Part shown: piece after piece, positions 7,931-16,321 of the stretch
Layout: each line of letters starts with the position of its first letter
How positions within the stretch are numbered: the first letter of the stretch is position 1
Source of the DNA: CAZGBT01 sp964524025
Lineage (GTDB): Archaea > Aenigmatarchaeota > Aenigmatarchaeia > CG10238-14 > EX4484-224
Length of the DNA: 60,884 bases
Direction: 5' to 3'
NCBI GenBank assembly: GCA_964524025.1
Contig: CAZGBT010000004.1
Location: forward strand, 1-60,884
Notes under the pieces: model-generated
What the model was told of the DNA's origin: nothing
What the model saw: the letters and a program-made list of their open reading frames with translations, nothing else
Databases searched by the model: none
Made by a program: the position numbers and the translations under genes

Positions 7931-9124
7931 ATGAACCTAGAGAGGTTTATAGTGGAAAACGTTAGGGGTATTAGAGCTTCAGAGATAAGGGAAACTTTAA
8001 AGATAATTAAAGAGAAGAAGGATGTCATAAGCTTTGCTGGAGGGATGCCGGACCCTAGGTTTTTCCCAAAGAAAGAATTAGCAGAGATCTCTAAGCTCGT
8101 GATAGAAAAATATGGCAAGGAATGCTTGCAATACAGCGAAACAAAAGGCGTAAAGGAAGTGAGAAAAGCTATCCAGATTTTAGCAAAAAAGAGAGGTATT
8201 GAAGCAGAGTTAGAGAATATCATCATAACAGAAGGGAGTCAACAAGCAATCTCTATGGTTTCAACAGCTCTTTTAAAGAAAAGTGATATAGTTATAACCG
8301 AATCGCCAACTTATCTTGCGGCTTTAGGCAGTTTTAGGATTTGTGGAGCTAGAATAATTGGAATAGAAATGGATGAAAATGGAATGAGGGTCGACAAGCT
8401 AGAAGAATTCTTAAGAAAAAATAAAGAGATTAAGTTTGTTTATACAATCCCGATTGCCCAGAATCCCACTGGGTTAAGTATGTCTAAAGATAGGAAGAAA
8501 TATTTGTTAGAATTAGCATCAAAGTTTGATTTTCTAATAGTTGAAGACGATCCTTACGGTTACTTTGTTTTTGAAAATGTAAACAACGAACCCATTAAAA
8601 TGTTGGATAAGGAAGGGAGAGTTATTTACTTAAGCACTATTAGCAAAATCCTAGCACCTGGACTTAGAATAGGTTGGATGATCCTACCTGAAGAACTAAG
8701 CAGAAAGTTCGAACTTTTTAAACAGTATATCGATTTGCATACAACAACTCTTACTCAATATTTAGTTGCGGAAGCTATAAAGAATGGTTTAGTAGAAAAG
8801 CAAATTAAATTACTTAAGAAGGTCTATAAGAAAAAAAGAGATGCCATGTTGAGCTGTCTTGAAAACTTTCCAAAATGGGTAGAATTCACAAAACCGGTCG
8901 GTGGCTTCTTTATTTTCCTTAAAATTAATAAAAAATTCGATGGAAGAAAATCGTTGAGCTTGGCTATCAATAAATATAAAGTTGCATACATACCTGGCCA
9001 GAGTTTTTATCCTAATAATAAAGGAAAGAATACCATAAGGCTAAGTTATAGCATGCCACCTGTCAATTTAATAGAAAAAGGTATGGACAGATTAAAACAT
9101 TTCCTAGTAAGAGTTTGTGGTTAG
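7931..9124 (+). CDS. PLP-dependent aminotransferase, class I/II (LysN/AAT-I fold)
   Basis: 397 residues of fold-type I aminotransferase. Seen are the N-terminal SFAGGMPDPRFFP block, the QYSETKGVKEVRKAI cofactor-side strand, NPTGLSMS, VEDDPYGYF, the lysine loop STISKILAPGLRIGW carrying the PLP Schiff-base lysine, and the C-terminal substrate arginine in NTIRLSYS. This arrangement is typical of the 2-aminoadipate / MocR-like multisubstrate aminotransferases common in thermophilic archaea and Thermus. Amino-acid specificity cannot be read from the sequence. It overlaps the end of the convergent gene by 4 nt. Confidence 0.88.
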   Translation: MNLERFIVENVRGIRASEIRETLKIIKEKKDVISFAGGMPDPRFFPKKELAEISKLVIEKYGKECLQYSETKGVKEVRKAIQILAKKRGIEAELENIIITEGSQQAISMVSTALLKKSDIVITESPTYLAALGSFRICGARIIGIEMDENGMRVDKLEEFLRKNKEIKFVYTIPIAQNPTGLSMSKDRKKYLLELASKFDFLIVEDDPYGYFVFENVNNEPIKMLDKEGRVIYLSTISKILAPGLRIGWMILPEELSRKFELFKQYIDLHTTTLTQYLVAEAIKNGLVEKQIKLLKKVYKKKRDAMLSCLENFPKWVEFTKPVGGFFIFLKINKKFDGRKSLSLAINKYKVAYIPGQSFYPNNKGKNTIRLSYSMPPVNLIEKGMDRLKHFLVRVCG

Positions 9125-9474
9125 ATTAATCCAGCTGTTCTAAGTAGTTCGTCAGCTAATTCATTGCTGAGATAGCTATAACATTCGATAAGAGTGGAAT
9201 TGTCTTCTGATAAAATCCTTAGGTATACAACAGAGTTAGAAGGCGATTCTAGGTGATATACGGTCTTATCATTTTTCTCCTCTATTTTAACCCTTAGATT
9301 TTCTCTTCTTGAAAATTGTCGAATAATAGAATCCTCTATTCTCCCCTTTATCCTATAAATAAGTTTATTTAGATGAATCGAAACATCTCCTTCTAGTTCT
9401 ACCCTTTCATTTAATGTAAGTTTAACTTTCTCGATACCTTCTTCTAAAAATCTTATTAACCTAAGCCAACTCAT
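9121..9474 (-). CDS. Hypothetical protein
   Basis: About 117 residues from the ATG at 9474 (in-frame upstream ATG at 9534 rejected because it lies beyond the promoter and overlaps the divergent gene). Predicted alpha/beta: a helix MSWLRLIRFLEEGIEKV, then alternating strands with charged residues and a final helix NELADELLRTAGLI. The plan resembles small dimeric KEOPS Pcc1-like proteins (two strand-rich halves ending in a helix), but the similarity is too weak to name it. Confidence 0.55.
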   Translation of the reverse strand: MSWLRLIRFLEEGIEKVKLTLNERVELEGDVSIHLNKLIYRIKGRIEDSIIRQFSRRENLRVKIEEKNDKTVYHLESPSNSVVYLRILSEDNSTLIECYSYLSNELADELLRTAGLI

Positions 9475-9494
9475 CTGACTTATTTTTAAATTAT

Positions 9495-9504
9495 CTATTT
9501 TTAA
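9495..9504. promoter_or_regulatory. Shared bidirectional TATA element
   Basis: CTATTTTTAA reads as a TATA box on both strands. Its centre is 27 bp from the plus-strand ATG at 9527 and 26 bp from the minus-strand ATG at 9474, so one element could serve both leaderless genes. Confidence 0.5.
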
Positions 9505-9526
9505 GGATTGCAAGAAATTTATTTTT

Positions 9527-10042
9527 ATGAGCAACCAAAGACCAAGTAAAGACGAATATTATCTTCAAATAGCAAGAGCAGTTGCTTTAAGATCTCCTTG
9601 CTTAAGAAGAAAGTATGGTGCTATAGTGGTAAAAGACGATGTAATAGTCAGTACAGGATATAACGGCCCCGCTAGAGGAAGTACGAATTGTTTTGAGATA
9701 GGTTGCATAAAAGAAGCTTTAAATCTACCTCATGGTAGTGCTTACGATTACTGCCCAGCACTTCACGCGGAGGAGAACGCGGTACTCAATGCAGCAAGAA
9801 GTGGTTCTAACGTTTTAGGAGGCATCCTTTATCTTTTCGGTATAGACGCTAAAACTAAAAAACCAGTTCCTGGTATGCCGTGTCAACGTTGCAAAAGGAC
9901 TTTAATAAATGCTGGAATAAAGCAAGTTGTTACTATAGATGAAAAAGGAAGGATTGTTAAATATGATGTTAAGAAATGGATAGAGGAAGATAGAGAGAAT
10001 TATAAACAAACATTCTTAAAACTTACTAAAAAGATTAAGTAA
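9527..10042 (+). CDS. dCMP deaminase (ComEB-type)
   Basis: 171 residues of the cytidine/deoxycytidylate deaminase fold. The catalytic HAE triplet is at residues 80-82 (ALHAEENAVLNA) and the zinc ligands C119 and C122 are in MPCQRCKRTLINAGI. STGYNGPARGSTNC matches dCMP deaminases. It converts dCMP to dUMP, feeding thymidylate synthesis, consistent with tmk in the same window. Followed 19 bp later by the NFACT-R gene, so possibly the first gene of a three-gene run. Confidence 0.9.
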   Translation: MSNQRPSKDEYYLQIARAVALRSPCLRRKYGAIVVKDDVIVSTGYNGPARGSTNCFEIGCIKEALNLPHGSAYDYCPALHAEENAVLNAARSGSNVLGGILYLFGIDAKTKKPVPGMPCQRCKRTLINAGIKQVVTIDEKGRIVKYDVKKWIEEDRENYKQTFLKLTKKIK

Positions 10043-10061
10043 TTTAATCTTACAAAAAATT

Positions 10062-10937
10062 GTGAAATTAAGGTTTTTCGATTTTAAGAAATTGTTCGAA
10101 ACAGATGAGAAAGTTATAGAGATACTTAAAAAAGTTGTTGGTTTAAAAGAAGATGCAGCCTATGAAATATGCAAAAAGTTGAAAATAGCTCCAGAAAAGA
10201 AGGGAATAGAACTTTCGCTTAAAGAAATAGATAAAATTTACTTACTATACGAAAAAGATTTTAAAATAGAAGAAGAGGTCGAACCTGAAGAGGAGGTTAA
10301 GGAAAGTAAAAGGAAGAGAGTGAGAAGGAGATGGTATGAAAGGTTTTATAGATGGTTTATCTCTAGCGACGGATTTTTAGTTATAATGGGAAAAAATAAA
10401 AGACATAATTTAACGATAACAAAAAAATTTGCGAAACCGCAGAATCTCTTCCTTTTTTATGATATTTCCAACCCCATGTTTGCTGTAATAGTTAATGAAA
10501 GTAATTCAGGCATTCCACCTCAAACAATTTTAGAGGCAGCCCAATTTTGCGCTGCATTTTCTGAATGTTGGAAGAGAAGGGAAGAGAAAACAGAGATATT
10601 TTATGTAAAAGGAGACCAAGTTGCTGTAATAGACAAATCCATAACCATAAGCGGGGAAATAAGGAAAATAGAAAAGGTAAAACCAAGAATTGCTATTTCC
10701 GTGTTAAAAATTGATAGCGAAGTAAAAATAATTTATGGTCCACCGCTTGCTATAAGAAAGAAAAGCGAATTTTTTGTTACTTTAGTCCCTGGAAGTAAAA
10801 ATGAAAAGTTACCATCTCTAATTAAAAAAGAGCTCTTGCAAAAAGCCCCCTTTGAATTAAAAAGCTTAATAGAAAAAGTCAGCGAAGATGAAATAAGAAA
10901 AATTCTTCCAAGCCTAGAAGCAAATATAATTAGATGA
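10062..10937 (+). CDS. NFACT-R (DUF814) domain protein lacking NFACT-N
   Basis: 291 residues from a GTG. Residues about 1-75 form a helical HhH-like/charged region, followed by a basic KRKRVRRRWYERF patch. Residues about 97-210 match the RNA-binding NFACT-R domain of NEMF/Rqc2/FbpA: WFISSDGFLVIMGKN, the PQNLFLFYD segment, PPQTILEAAQFCAAFSECW and ITISGEIRKI. Full archaeal NEMF homologues are about 650 residues with an NFACT-N domain first, which is missing here. It may be a specialised RNA-binding protein or half of a split Rqc2. The stop overlaps the next start by 4 nt. Confidence 0.8.
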   Translation: MKLRFFDFKKLFETDEKVIEILKKVVGLKEDAAYEICKKLKIAPEKKGIELSLKEIDKIYLLYEKDFKIEEEVEPEEEVKESKRKRVRRRWYERFYRWFISSDGFLVIMGKNKRHNLTITKKFAKPQNLFLFYDISNPMFAVIVNESNSGIPPQTILEAAQFCAAFSECWKRREEKTEIFYVKGDQVAVIDKSITISGEIRKIEKVKPRIAISVLKIDSEVKIIYGPPLAIRKKSEFFVTLVPGSKNEKLPSLIKKELLQKAPFELKSLIEKVSEDEIRKILPSLEANIIR

Positions 10938-11752
10938 TAATTAGAGTAAGAAAGGCAGATGGTAGTTTAGAATTATTTGATGAAAACAAAGTTTTAAAGA
11001 CTTGCTTTAAATTGGGGCTTGAGCCTAAGAATGCGAGAAGGGTTTTGGAAAAAGTTAAAAAGAGAATTTACGATACCATACCTACTAAGGAAATATATAA
11101 ACTTATAACTGCGTATGCCCAGAAATTTAACCCTATTTTAAGATTTAGATTAGGTTTAAGAGAAGCTATTGCCAAATTGAGACCAAAGCCAGATTTTGAA
11201 CTTTTTGTGGAAAGAACTTTACAAGAAATTGGATATAAAACAGAAAGAAACGTAATAGTACCTGGAAAATGTGTTGAGCATGAAGTAGATGTTATAGCAG
11301 AAAAGAACGATGAAAAGGAATTTGTAGAAATAAAACATCATGTAAACCCACATGCAAGAATTGGCTTAAACGTTATCCTAGCAAGCTGGGCTGCTTACCA
11401 AGATGTTTTGGATGGCTACAAAAGAGGCTTGCACAATTTTGGCTTTAAAGAATTATTAATAATATCTAATTCAAAAATATCTGATCATGCAAGAAGATTC
11501 TGTGAGTGTAAAGGTATAAAGTTTTTGGGTTGGAAGTTTCCAAAAAAGAGTCTAGATTACTTAATAGAATCGAAAAAGCTTTATCCAATTACTTTAATAA
11601 AAGGTTTGACAGAATTCGAAATCAACGAATTCTCAAAAATTGGTTTAATCCTTCTTAAAGATATACCTTCAAAAAAACCAAAGCTTCTTAAGATTGGAAA
11701 AAAGAGATACGAAGAAATTTTAAAAATCGGTAAAGAATTATTAAAAATTTAA
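10934..11752 (+). CDS. ATP-cone plus PD-(D/E)xK nuclease-like protein
   Basis: 272 residues. Residues 1-90 form an ATP-cone (RVRKADGSLELFDENKVLKTC, then IPTKEIYKLI), the nucleotide-sensing domain of ribonucleotide reductases and NrdR. Residues about 105-205 look like a restriction-endonuclease-like fold, with the catalytic series EHEVDVIAEK ... FVEIKHH (D then E-x-K) and a later VILASWAAYQD helix. The tail contains a helix-hairpin-like LTEFEINEFSKIGLILLKDI. Such fusions are annotated as ATP-cone/Mrr-like nucleases without known function. Overlaps the NFACT-R gene by 4 nt. Confidence 0.8.
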   Translation: MIIRVRKADGSLELFDENKVLKTCFKLGLEPKNARRVLEKVKKRIYDTIPTKEIYKLITAYAQKFNPILRFRLGLREAIAKLRPKPDFELFVERTLQEIGYKTERNVIVPGKCVEHEVDVIAEKNDEKEFVEIKHHVNPHARIGLNVILASWAAYQDVLDGYKRGLHNFGFKELLIISNSKISDHARRFCECKGIKFLGWKFPKKSLDYLIESKKLYPITLIKGLTEFEINEFSKIGLILLKDIPSKKPKLLKIGKKRYEEILKIGKELLKI

Positions 11753-11823
11753 AAAGATTTCGGAAAAGATTTAAAAGCAATTCTCCTTTATCTTAATATC
11801 TTTTTTAAAAGTAGTTAAAATTG

Positions 11824-12732
11824 ATGAAAAAACTTTTAGCAATTTTTGCCTTAAGCTTAATTTTACTTTTATCAGTTTCTTTTTCCCTAAGGTTTAGGCT
11901 AAGGAGAAGCTTTATGATAATTTTACCCGAATATGTTTATGCCGATCCTGGAGAAGAAATAACTGTAGAAGGTAAACTTTTAAATACTGGCAATACTTGG
12001 CTCCACTTTATTACTTTAAACCTTTCTGGCTTGCCATTCGAATACGAAATAATTCCTGAAAAATTTGACCATTTAGAGATTTTTTGGAATTGGACAACTA
12101 TGAAAAGGATACCTAAAAAATTCTTCATAAAAATAAAAATTCCTGAGAATGCTAGCAGATCTTATGCTGTAAAAGTTTTTGCACAGGAGCATTTTACTGC
12201 ACTAAAAGTCTGGAATTATTCTTATTTTATCCTAAAGATAAGGCCAAGACCAAACGTTACAGTAAAGGATCTTATCTTTCCAACGGAAGTTTTTGAAGGG
12301 GAACCATTTTTGATAAAAGTTGTGCTTGAAAATAGTGGTTTAGCTAACGCAACTGCAAACCTAACTATTAGCTTGCCTTCTGATTGGAGTGTAGATGAAA
12401 AAGTAAAATCTGTAAAATTAGGACCTTTGTCGAATGCAACAGTGATCTTTAACGTTACACCAACAACAACTGTTGGTAACTTTTCTATAATACTTACCTA
12501 TCCTTACAAAAAGAAGTTAATATCGATCAAGAAGTTTGGACCTGTTTTAGTTCCTCTAACAGTGCCCGAAGTTAAGCCAGAATTTAAAATTCCTTTAAAG
12601 TTGATAATGCTAGCAGTGGCTTTGATTCTAGCTTTTATCTTGTTCTTTAAGCATTATAGGATAAGGTTGGTAAGGAAAAAACCTGAAAGATTTAAAAGAA
12701 CTAAGAAGAAAGGCTCTGCAGATTTAGTATAA
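11824..12732 (+). CDS. Membrane-anchored extracellular protein with NEW3/CARDB-like domains
   Basis: 302 residues from the ATG at 11824 (a TTG precedes it). N-terminal signal sequence KLLAIFALSLILLLSVSFS. Two Ig-like beta-sandwich repeats follow, around residues 35-130 and 140-240, each with the VKVVLENSGLANATANLTISLP type of pattern seen in NEW3/CARDB domains, and several N-x-S/T sites. A C-terminal membrane span (IMLAVALILAFILFF) and a basic cytosolic tail end the protein. The role is unknown; probably a cell-surface adaptor. Confidence 0.7.
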   Translation: MKKLLAIFALSLILLLSVSFSLRFRLRRSFMIILPEYVYADPGEEITVEGKLLNTGNTWLHFITLNLSGLPFEYEIIPEKFDHLEIFWNWTTMKRIPKKFFIKIKIPENASRSYAVKVFAQEHFTALKVWNYSYFILKIRPRPNVTVKDLIFPTEVFEGEPFLIKVVLENSGLANATANLTISLPSDWSVDEKVKSVKLGPLSNATVIFNVTPTTTVGNFSIILTYPYKKKLISIKKFGPVLVPLTVPEVKPEFKIPLKLIMLAVALILAFILFFKHYRIRLVRKKPERFKRTKKKGSADLV

Positions 12733-12742
12733 ATAAGCAGTT

Positions 12743-12815
12743 GCTGAAAATAAAATTTCTCTAATTTGAGATTGATTATCTCAAAAATTTGGCTGATATC
12801 CAATAATTTTTCAGC
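12743..12815. terminator. Nested inverted repeats between convergent genes
   Basis: The inner perfect repeat TTTGAGAT (12765-12772) pairs with ATCTCAAA (12778-12785) across a 5-nt loop. The outer arm GCTGAAAAT (12743-12751) pairs with ATTTTTCAGC (12806-12815) with one extra T. It begins 11 nt after the stop of the surface-protein gene, and T-rich DNA follows towards the convergent nth gene. It may be a bidirectional terminator or a small structured RNA. Confidence 0.4.
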
Positions 12816-12916
12816 TTTTCTAACAGTAATCATGCTAAATGGTTTTTTTACCTATATTTGCTTAATTCTGTAACAAAATTTTCTAACTCTTTTTAGTTTT
12901 AACTTCTATTCATCAG

Positions 12917-13531
12917 TTATTTATTTTTTAAGATGCATAACTCCCTAATAGGGCAAATTTCACATCTTGGTTTTTTAGTTCTGCATATATCCTTACCGAA
13001 CTGAACAAAAAGCTCATTTACAATTTTTCTATACTTCTTTGGTATCACAGCATGCAAATCCCTTCTTATTTCTTCTATATCATTACTCTTAGTCAAACCA
13101 AGTCTTTTAGCAATTACTTTAACATGCACATCTACAGGTATAACATCTTTACCAAAAGCATAACAAAGAACACAATCGGCAGTCTTGGGTCCAACTCCAG
13201 GCAATTTTAACAATTCTTCCCGCTCAGAAGGAACCTTTCCTCCAAAATTTTCTACTAAAATTTTGCAAATTTTCTTAATCTTCTTAGCTTTTTGTCTATA
13301 AAAGCCGACTGGATAAATTAGCCTTGAGATCTCCTCAACGCTTAGCTTTAAAACATCCTCAGGTTTTTTAATTTTTTCGAAAAACCTTTTAGCTACCTTT
13401 ATGGTTAGCTCATCTTTAGTTCTATGTGAAAGTAGAGTCGAAATTAAAACATAAAAAGGGTCTTTTACTTCCATAAAAAATCTACCCTTATACCTTTTTC
13501 TAAGCCTTTTAATAATTTCCTCTACCCTCAT
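12917..13531 (-). CDS. nth: Endonuclease III (DNA glycosylase/AP lyase)
   Basis: 204 residues. Helix-hairpin-helix LPGVGPKTAD with catalytic Lys116, general acid Asp134 in IPVDVHV, and a [4Fe-4S] loop with C183, C190, C193 and C199 in the C-x6-C-x2-C-x5-C spacing of the family. It removes oxidised pyrimidines in base excision repair. Divergent from the Lhr helicase gene 30 bp away; the two promoters must overlap. Confidence 0.94.
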   Translation of the reverse strand: MRVEEIIKRLRKRYKGRFFMEVKDPFYVLISTLLSHRTKDELTIKVAKRFFEKIKKPEDVLKLSVEEISRLIYPVGFYRQKAKKIKKICKILVENFGGKVPSEREELLKLPGVGPKTADCVLCYAFGKDVIPVDVHVKVIAKRLGLTKSNDIEEIRRDLHAVIPKKYRKIVNELFVQFGKDICRTKKPRCEICPIRELCILKNK

Positions 13532-13561
13532 ATAGAAATTAAAGATTTCTTAAATGAAATT

Positions 13562-16321
13562 GTGAGTTTCGAATTATTAAGCGAAAAAATTAAGGAGCTT
13601 ATAAAGAAAAGATTTAGGCAGCCGACCCTACCTCAAAAACTTGCAATACCGAAAGTGCTTAGTGGAAAAGATGTTTTAATTGTTGCTACAACGGGTAGCG
13701 GAAAGACGGAAGCAGCTTTATTGCCAATACTCGATAAGATCTTACAAACAAAAGCGAAAGAAATAGCAGCCCTTTATATAACACCTTTAAGAGCTTTGAA
13801 TAGGGATTTGCTCGATAGGATAATTTGGTGGTGCAATAAGCTTGGATTAGAAGTTGATGTAAGGCATGGAGATACTAGCGCTTATAGAAGAAGACAGCAA
13901 GTAAGTTTTCCTCCTTCTCTACTAATAACAACTCCAGAAACTCTACAAGCTATATTGGTTGGAAAGCTGATAAGGAAACTACTTTCTAACGTAAAATGGG
14001 TAGTTATAGACGAAGTTCATGAAATTTTTGATTCTAAGAGAGGTATTCAACTAGCCCTTTCTTTAGAAAGGCTGAGGAAACTAACAGAATTCCAGCTAAT
14101 AATGCTAAGCGCTACTCTTGGAAATTGCGAAGAAGCTATGAAATACTTTGGCGGAAAAGGGGAAATAATAAGGGCTGACGTAGAAAAGAAATTTGAGATT
14201 AAAGTTGTCTTTCCTAAGCCTGAGCAAAAAGACTTGAAAATTTCAGAAAAGCTTTTAGTTCCAATAGAAACTGCTGCTAGGTTAAGAAAGTTGTGTGAAC
14301 TAGTAGATAAATCGACTTCTTGCTTAATATTTACTAATACAAGAGAAACCGCAGAAATACTAGCTTCTAGGCTTAGACAATTAGGAGTTAAAACAGAAGT
14401 CCATCACTCAAGCTTAGGAAAAGTTGTTAGAGAAAAGGTTGAGAAAGAATTCAAGGATGGTAAAATAAAGAGTATAGTTTGCACGTCATCACTTCAACTA
14501 GGAATTGATATAGGAAGAATAGATTTGGTTATTCAATACTCATCACCTCGTCAAGTAGTTCAGTTGTTACAAAGAGTTGGAAGGTCTGGCCACGCCCTTG
14601 AGAAAACTAGTAAAGGGATAATAATTGCTATAGATGAAGACGATGCTTTTGAAGCAGCCGTAATAGCAAAAATGGCTTTGGAAAAGAAGATAGAGAGTTT
14701 TATTCCTTTTAAGAAAAGTTTAGATGTTTTAGCTCATCAGATTGTTGGTATGTTAATAGAAGGTGAAAGGAATTTAATGAAAATTTTTAGAACAGTTTCT
14801 AAAGCCTATCCTTACAGAACCTTAAGTTTTAAAGAATTTTTTAAAGTTTGCGAATTTCTGCAAAAAATTGGGTTAATCTATTTAAACAGGCAAATAAAAC
14901 CAAGAAGGGGTTCTTTTGAATTTTATTTTTCTCGATTGTCTACAATACCAACAGTTAAACAATTCAATGTTGTGAATATAGTTGATAACAAAACTATAGG
15001 AAAGCTTGATGAAGAATTTGTAGTCATTCATTGCGAAACTGGAGTGAATTTTGTAATGAAGGGAGAAGTCTGGAGAGTTGTTTCTGTAGAAAATGATAAA
15101 GTAATAGTTGAGCCTTCGGAAGAAAAAGAGGCCGCAATTCCTTCTTGGGAAGGAGAATTAATCCCGGTTCCTTTTGAAGTAGCAAGGGGAGTATCTGAAT
15201 TAAGAAGATTCATAGCCGAGAATTTGGAGAGAAAAGAATTAGTTGAAATTTTGACTAAGAAATTTCCTGTTAGCGAAAATTTAGCTAAAAAGATGGTAAA
15301 TTGTATTAAAAAACAGCTAGAAAACGGTGTCTTGCCGACCTTTGAAAAAATTGTTATAGAACAGGAAGAAAATTTATGTGTAATCCACGCATGTTACGGG
15401 AGTTTAGTTAATAATACAATAGCAACAATTCTTTCTGGTTTGTTGAAGGCTAGAGTTAAAAATGTTGAATGTAAAAACGATGCTTATAGGATTTATGTTA
15501 TTAATGGAAATAAAGAATTGGTTAAGGAAATTTTGGAAGGAATTGAACCTGAATCTATTGAAATGATTTTAGACCTAATTTTGCCTAACACAAGAATTTT
15601 TGAGCATAGATTTTTGCATGTAGCCAGAAGGTTTGGTGTTATTAGTGAAGATGCAGAAGTTTCGAGGGGAAAGTTAAGGAAGCTTATAGAGGAATTGAAA
15701 GGAGAGCCTCCTTTTGTAGAAACTTTAAACGAGATTAAAAAGGAGAAATTTGATATCGAAAAAACGAAAGAAGTTTTTAGATTAATAAGAAGAGGAAAAA
15801 TAAAGATCGAAAGTAAGTTGGGACTTTCTTATTTGTCAAAAATAGGTTTAGAAAGAAGAGTCGGAGAAATATTGGTTGAAGAAAGTAAAGGAGAGATTTT
15901 AGAAATTTTTAAAGAAAGATTACTTTCGAAAAAATTCATGTTTGTTTGCATGAATTGTGGAAGATGGTACAGGACTTTGAGGGTCAAGGACGTAAGAGAA
16001 TTAAAGTGTGACGTTTGCGGAGCAAAATTGATTGCACCTTTAAAGAAAAAAGATTTAAGCATTCTAAAATTTATCCAAAAAGGTATAAGAGGTGAACTAG
16101 GGAAAGAAGAGAAAGAGAAATTCAAAAAAATTCTTAATTCTGCTAGCTTGTTCATGACCTATGGTAAAAAATACTTGCTTACCCTAGCAGCAAGAGGAGT
16201 TGGTTTGGAAACTGCAAAAAGAATTTTACAAAAATATTATAGAAGCGAGAGAGAATTTTTAAGAGAATTGCTTAACGCAGAAAGAAAGTATTTGCTTACT
16301 AAAAAATTCTGGAAGATTTAA
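13562..16321 (+). CDS. lhr: Lhr-type DEAD/DEAH superfamily 2 helicase
   Basis: 919 residues from a GTG, supported by a TATAG element about 27 bp upstream inside the start of nth. Q-motif RFRQPTLPQKLAIP, Walker A ATTGSGKTE near residue 46, motif Ib TTPETLQ, DEVHEIFDSKRGIQLALSLERL (the extended motif II typical of Lhr), SATLGN, and motif VI QRVGRSGH. A long Lhr C-terminal region follows, ending with a four-cysteine zinc motif (CMNCGRW ... CDVCGAKL) near residues 797-822. Archaeal Lhr proteins unwind DNA/RNA hybrids and act in repair. The 3' end overlaps the convergent gene by 4 nt. Confidence 0.9.
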   Translation: MSFELLSEKIKELIKKRFRQPTLPQKLAIPKVLSGKDVLIVATTGSGKTEAALLPILDKILQTKAKEIAALYITPLRALNRDLLDRIIWWCNKLGLEVDVRHGDTSAYRRRQQVSFPPSLLITTPETLQAILVGKLIRKLLSNVKWVVIDEVHEIFDSKRGIQLALSLERLRKLTEFQLIMLSATLGNCEEAMKYFGGKGEIIRADVEKKFEIKVVFPKPEQKDLKISEKLLVPIETAARLRKLCELVDKSTSCLIFTNTRETAEILASRLRQLGVKTEVHHSSLGKVVREKVEKEFKDGKIKSIVCTSSLQLGIDIGRIDLVIQYSSPRQVVQLLQRVGRSGHALEKTSKGIIIAIDEDDAFEAAVIAKMALEKKIESFIPFKKSLDVLAHQIVGMLIEGERNLMKIFRTVSKAYPYRTLSFKEFFKVCEFLQKIGLIYLNRQIKPRRGSFEFYFSRLSTIPTVKQFNVVNIVDNKTIGKLDEEFVVIHCETGVNFVMKGEVWRVVSVENDKVIVEPSEEKEAAIPSWEGELIPVPFEVARGVSELRRFIAENLERKELVEILTKKFPVSENLAKKMVNCIKKQLENGVLPTFEKIVIEQEENLCVIHACYGSLVNNTIATILSGLLKARVKNVECKNDAYRIYVINGNKELVKEILEGIEPESIEMILDLILPNTRIFEHRFLHVARRFGVISEDAEVSRGKLRKLIEELKGEPPFVETLNEIKKEKFDIEKTKEVFRLIRRGKIKIESKLGLSYLSKIGLERRVGEILVEESKGEILEIFKERLLSKKFMFVCMNCGRWYRTLRVKDVRELKCDVCGAKLIAPLKKKDLSILKFIQKGIRGELGKEEKEKFKKILNSASLFMTYGKKYLLTLAARGVGLETAKRILQKYYRSEREFLRELLNAERKYLLTKKFWKI

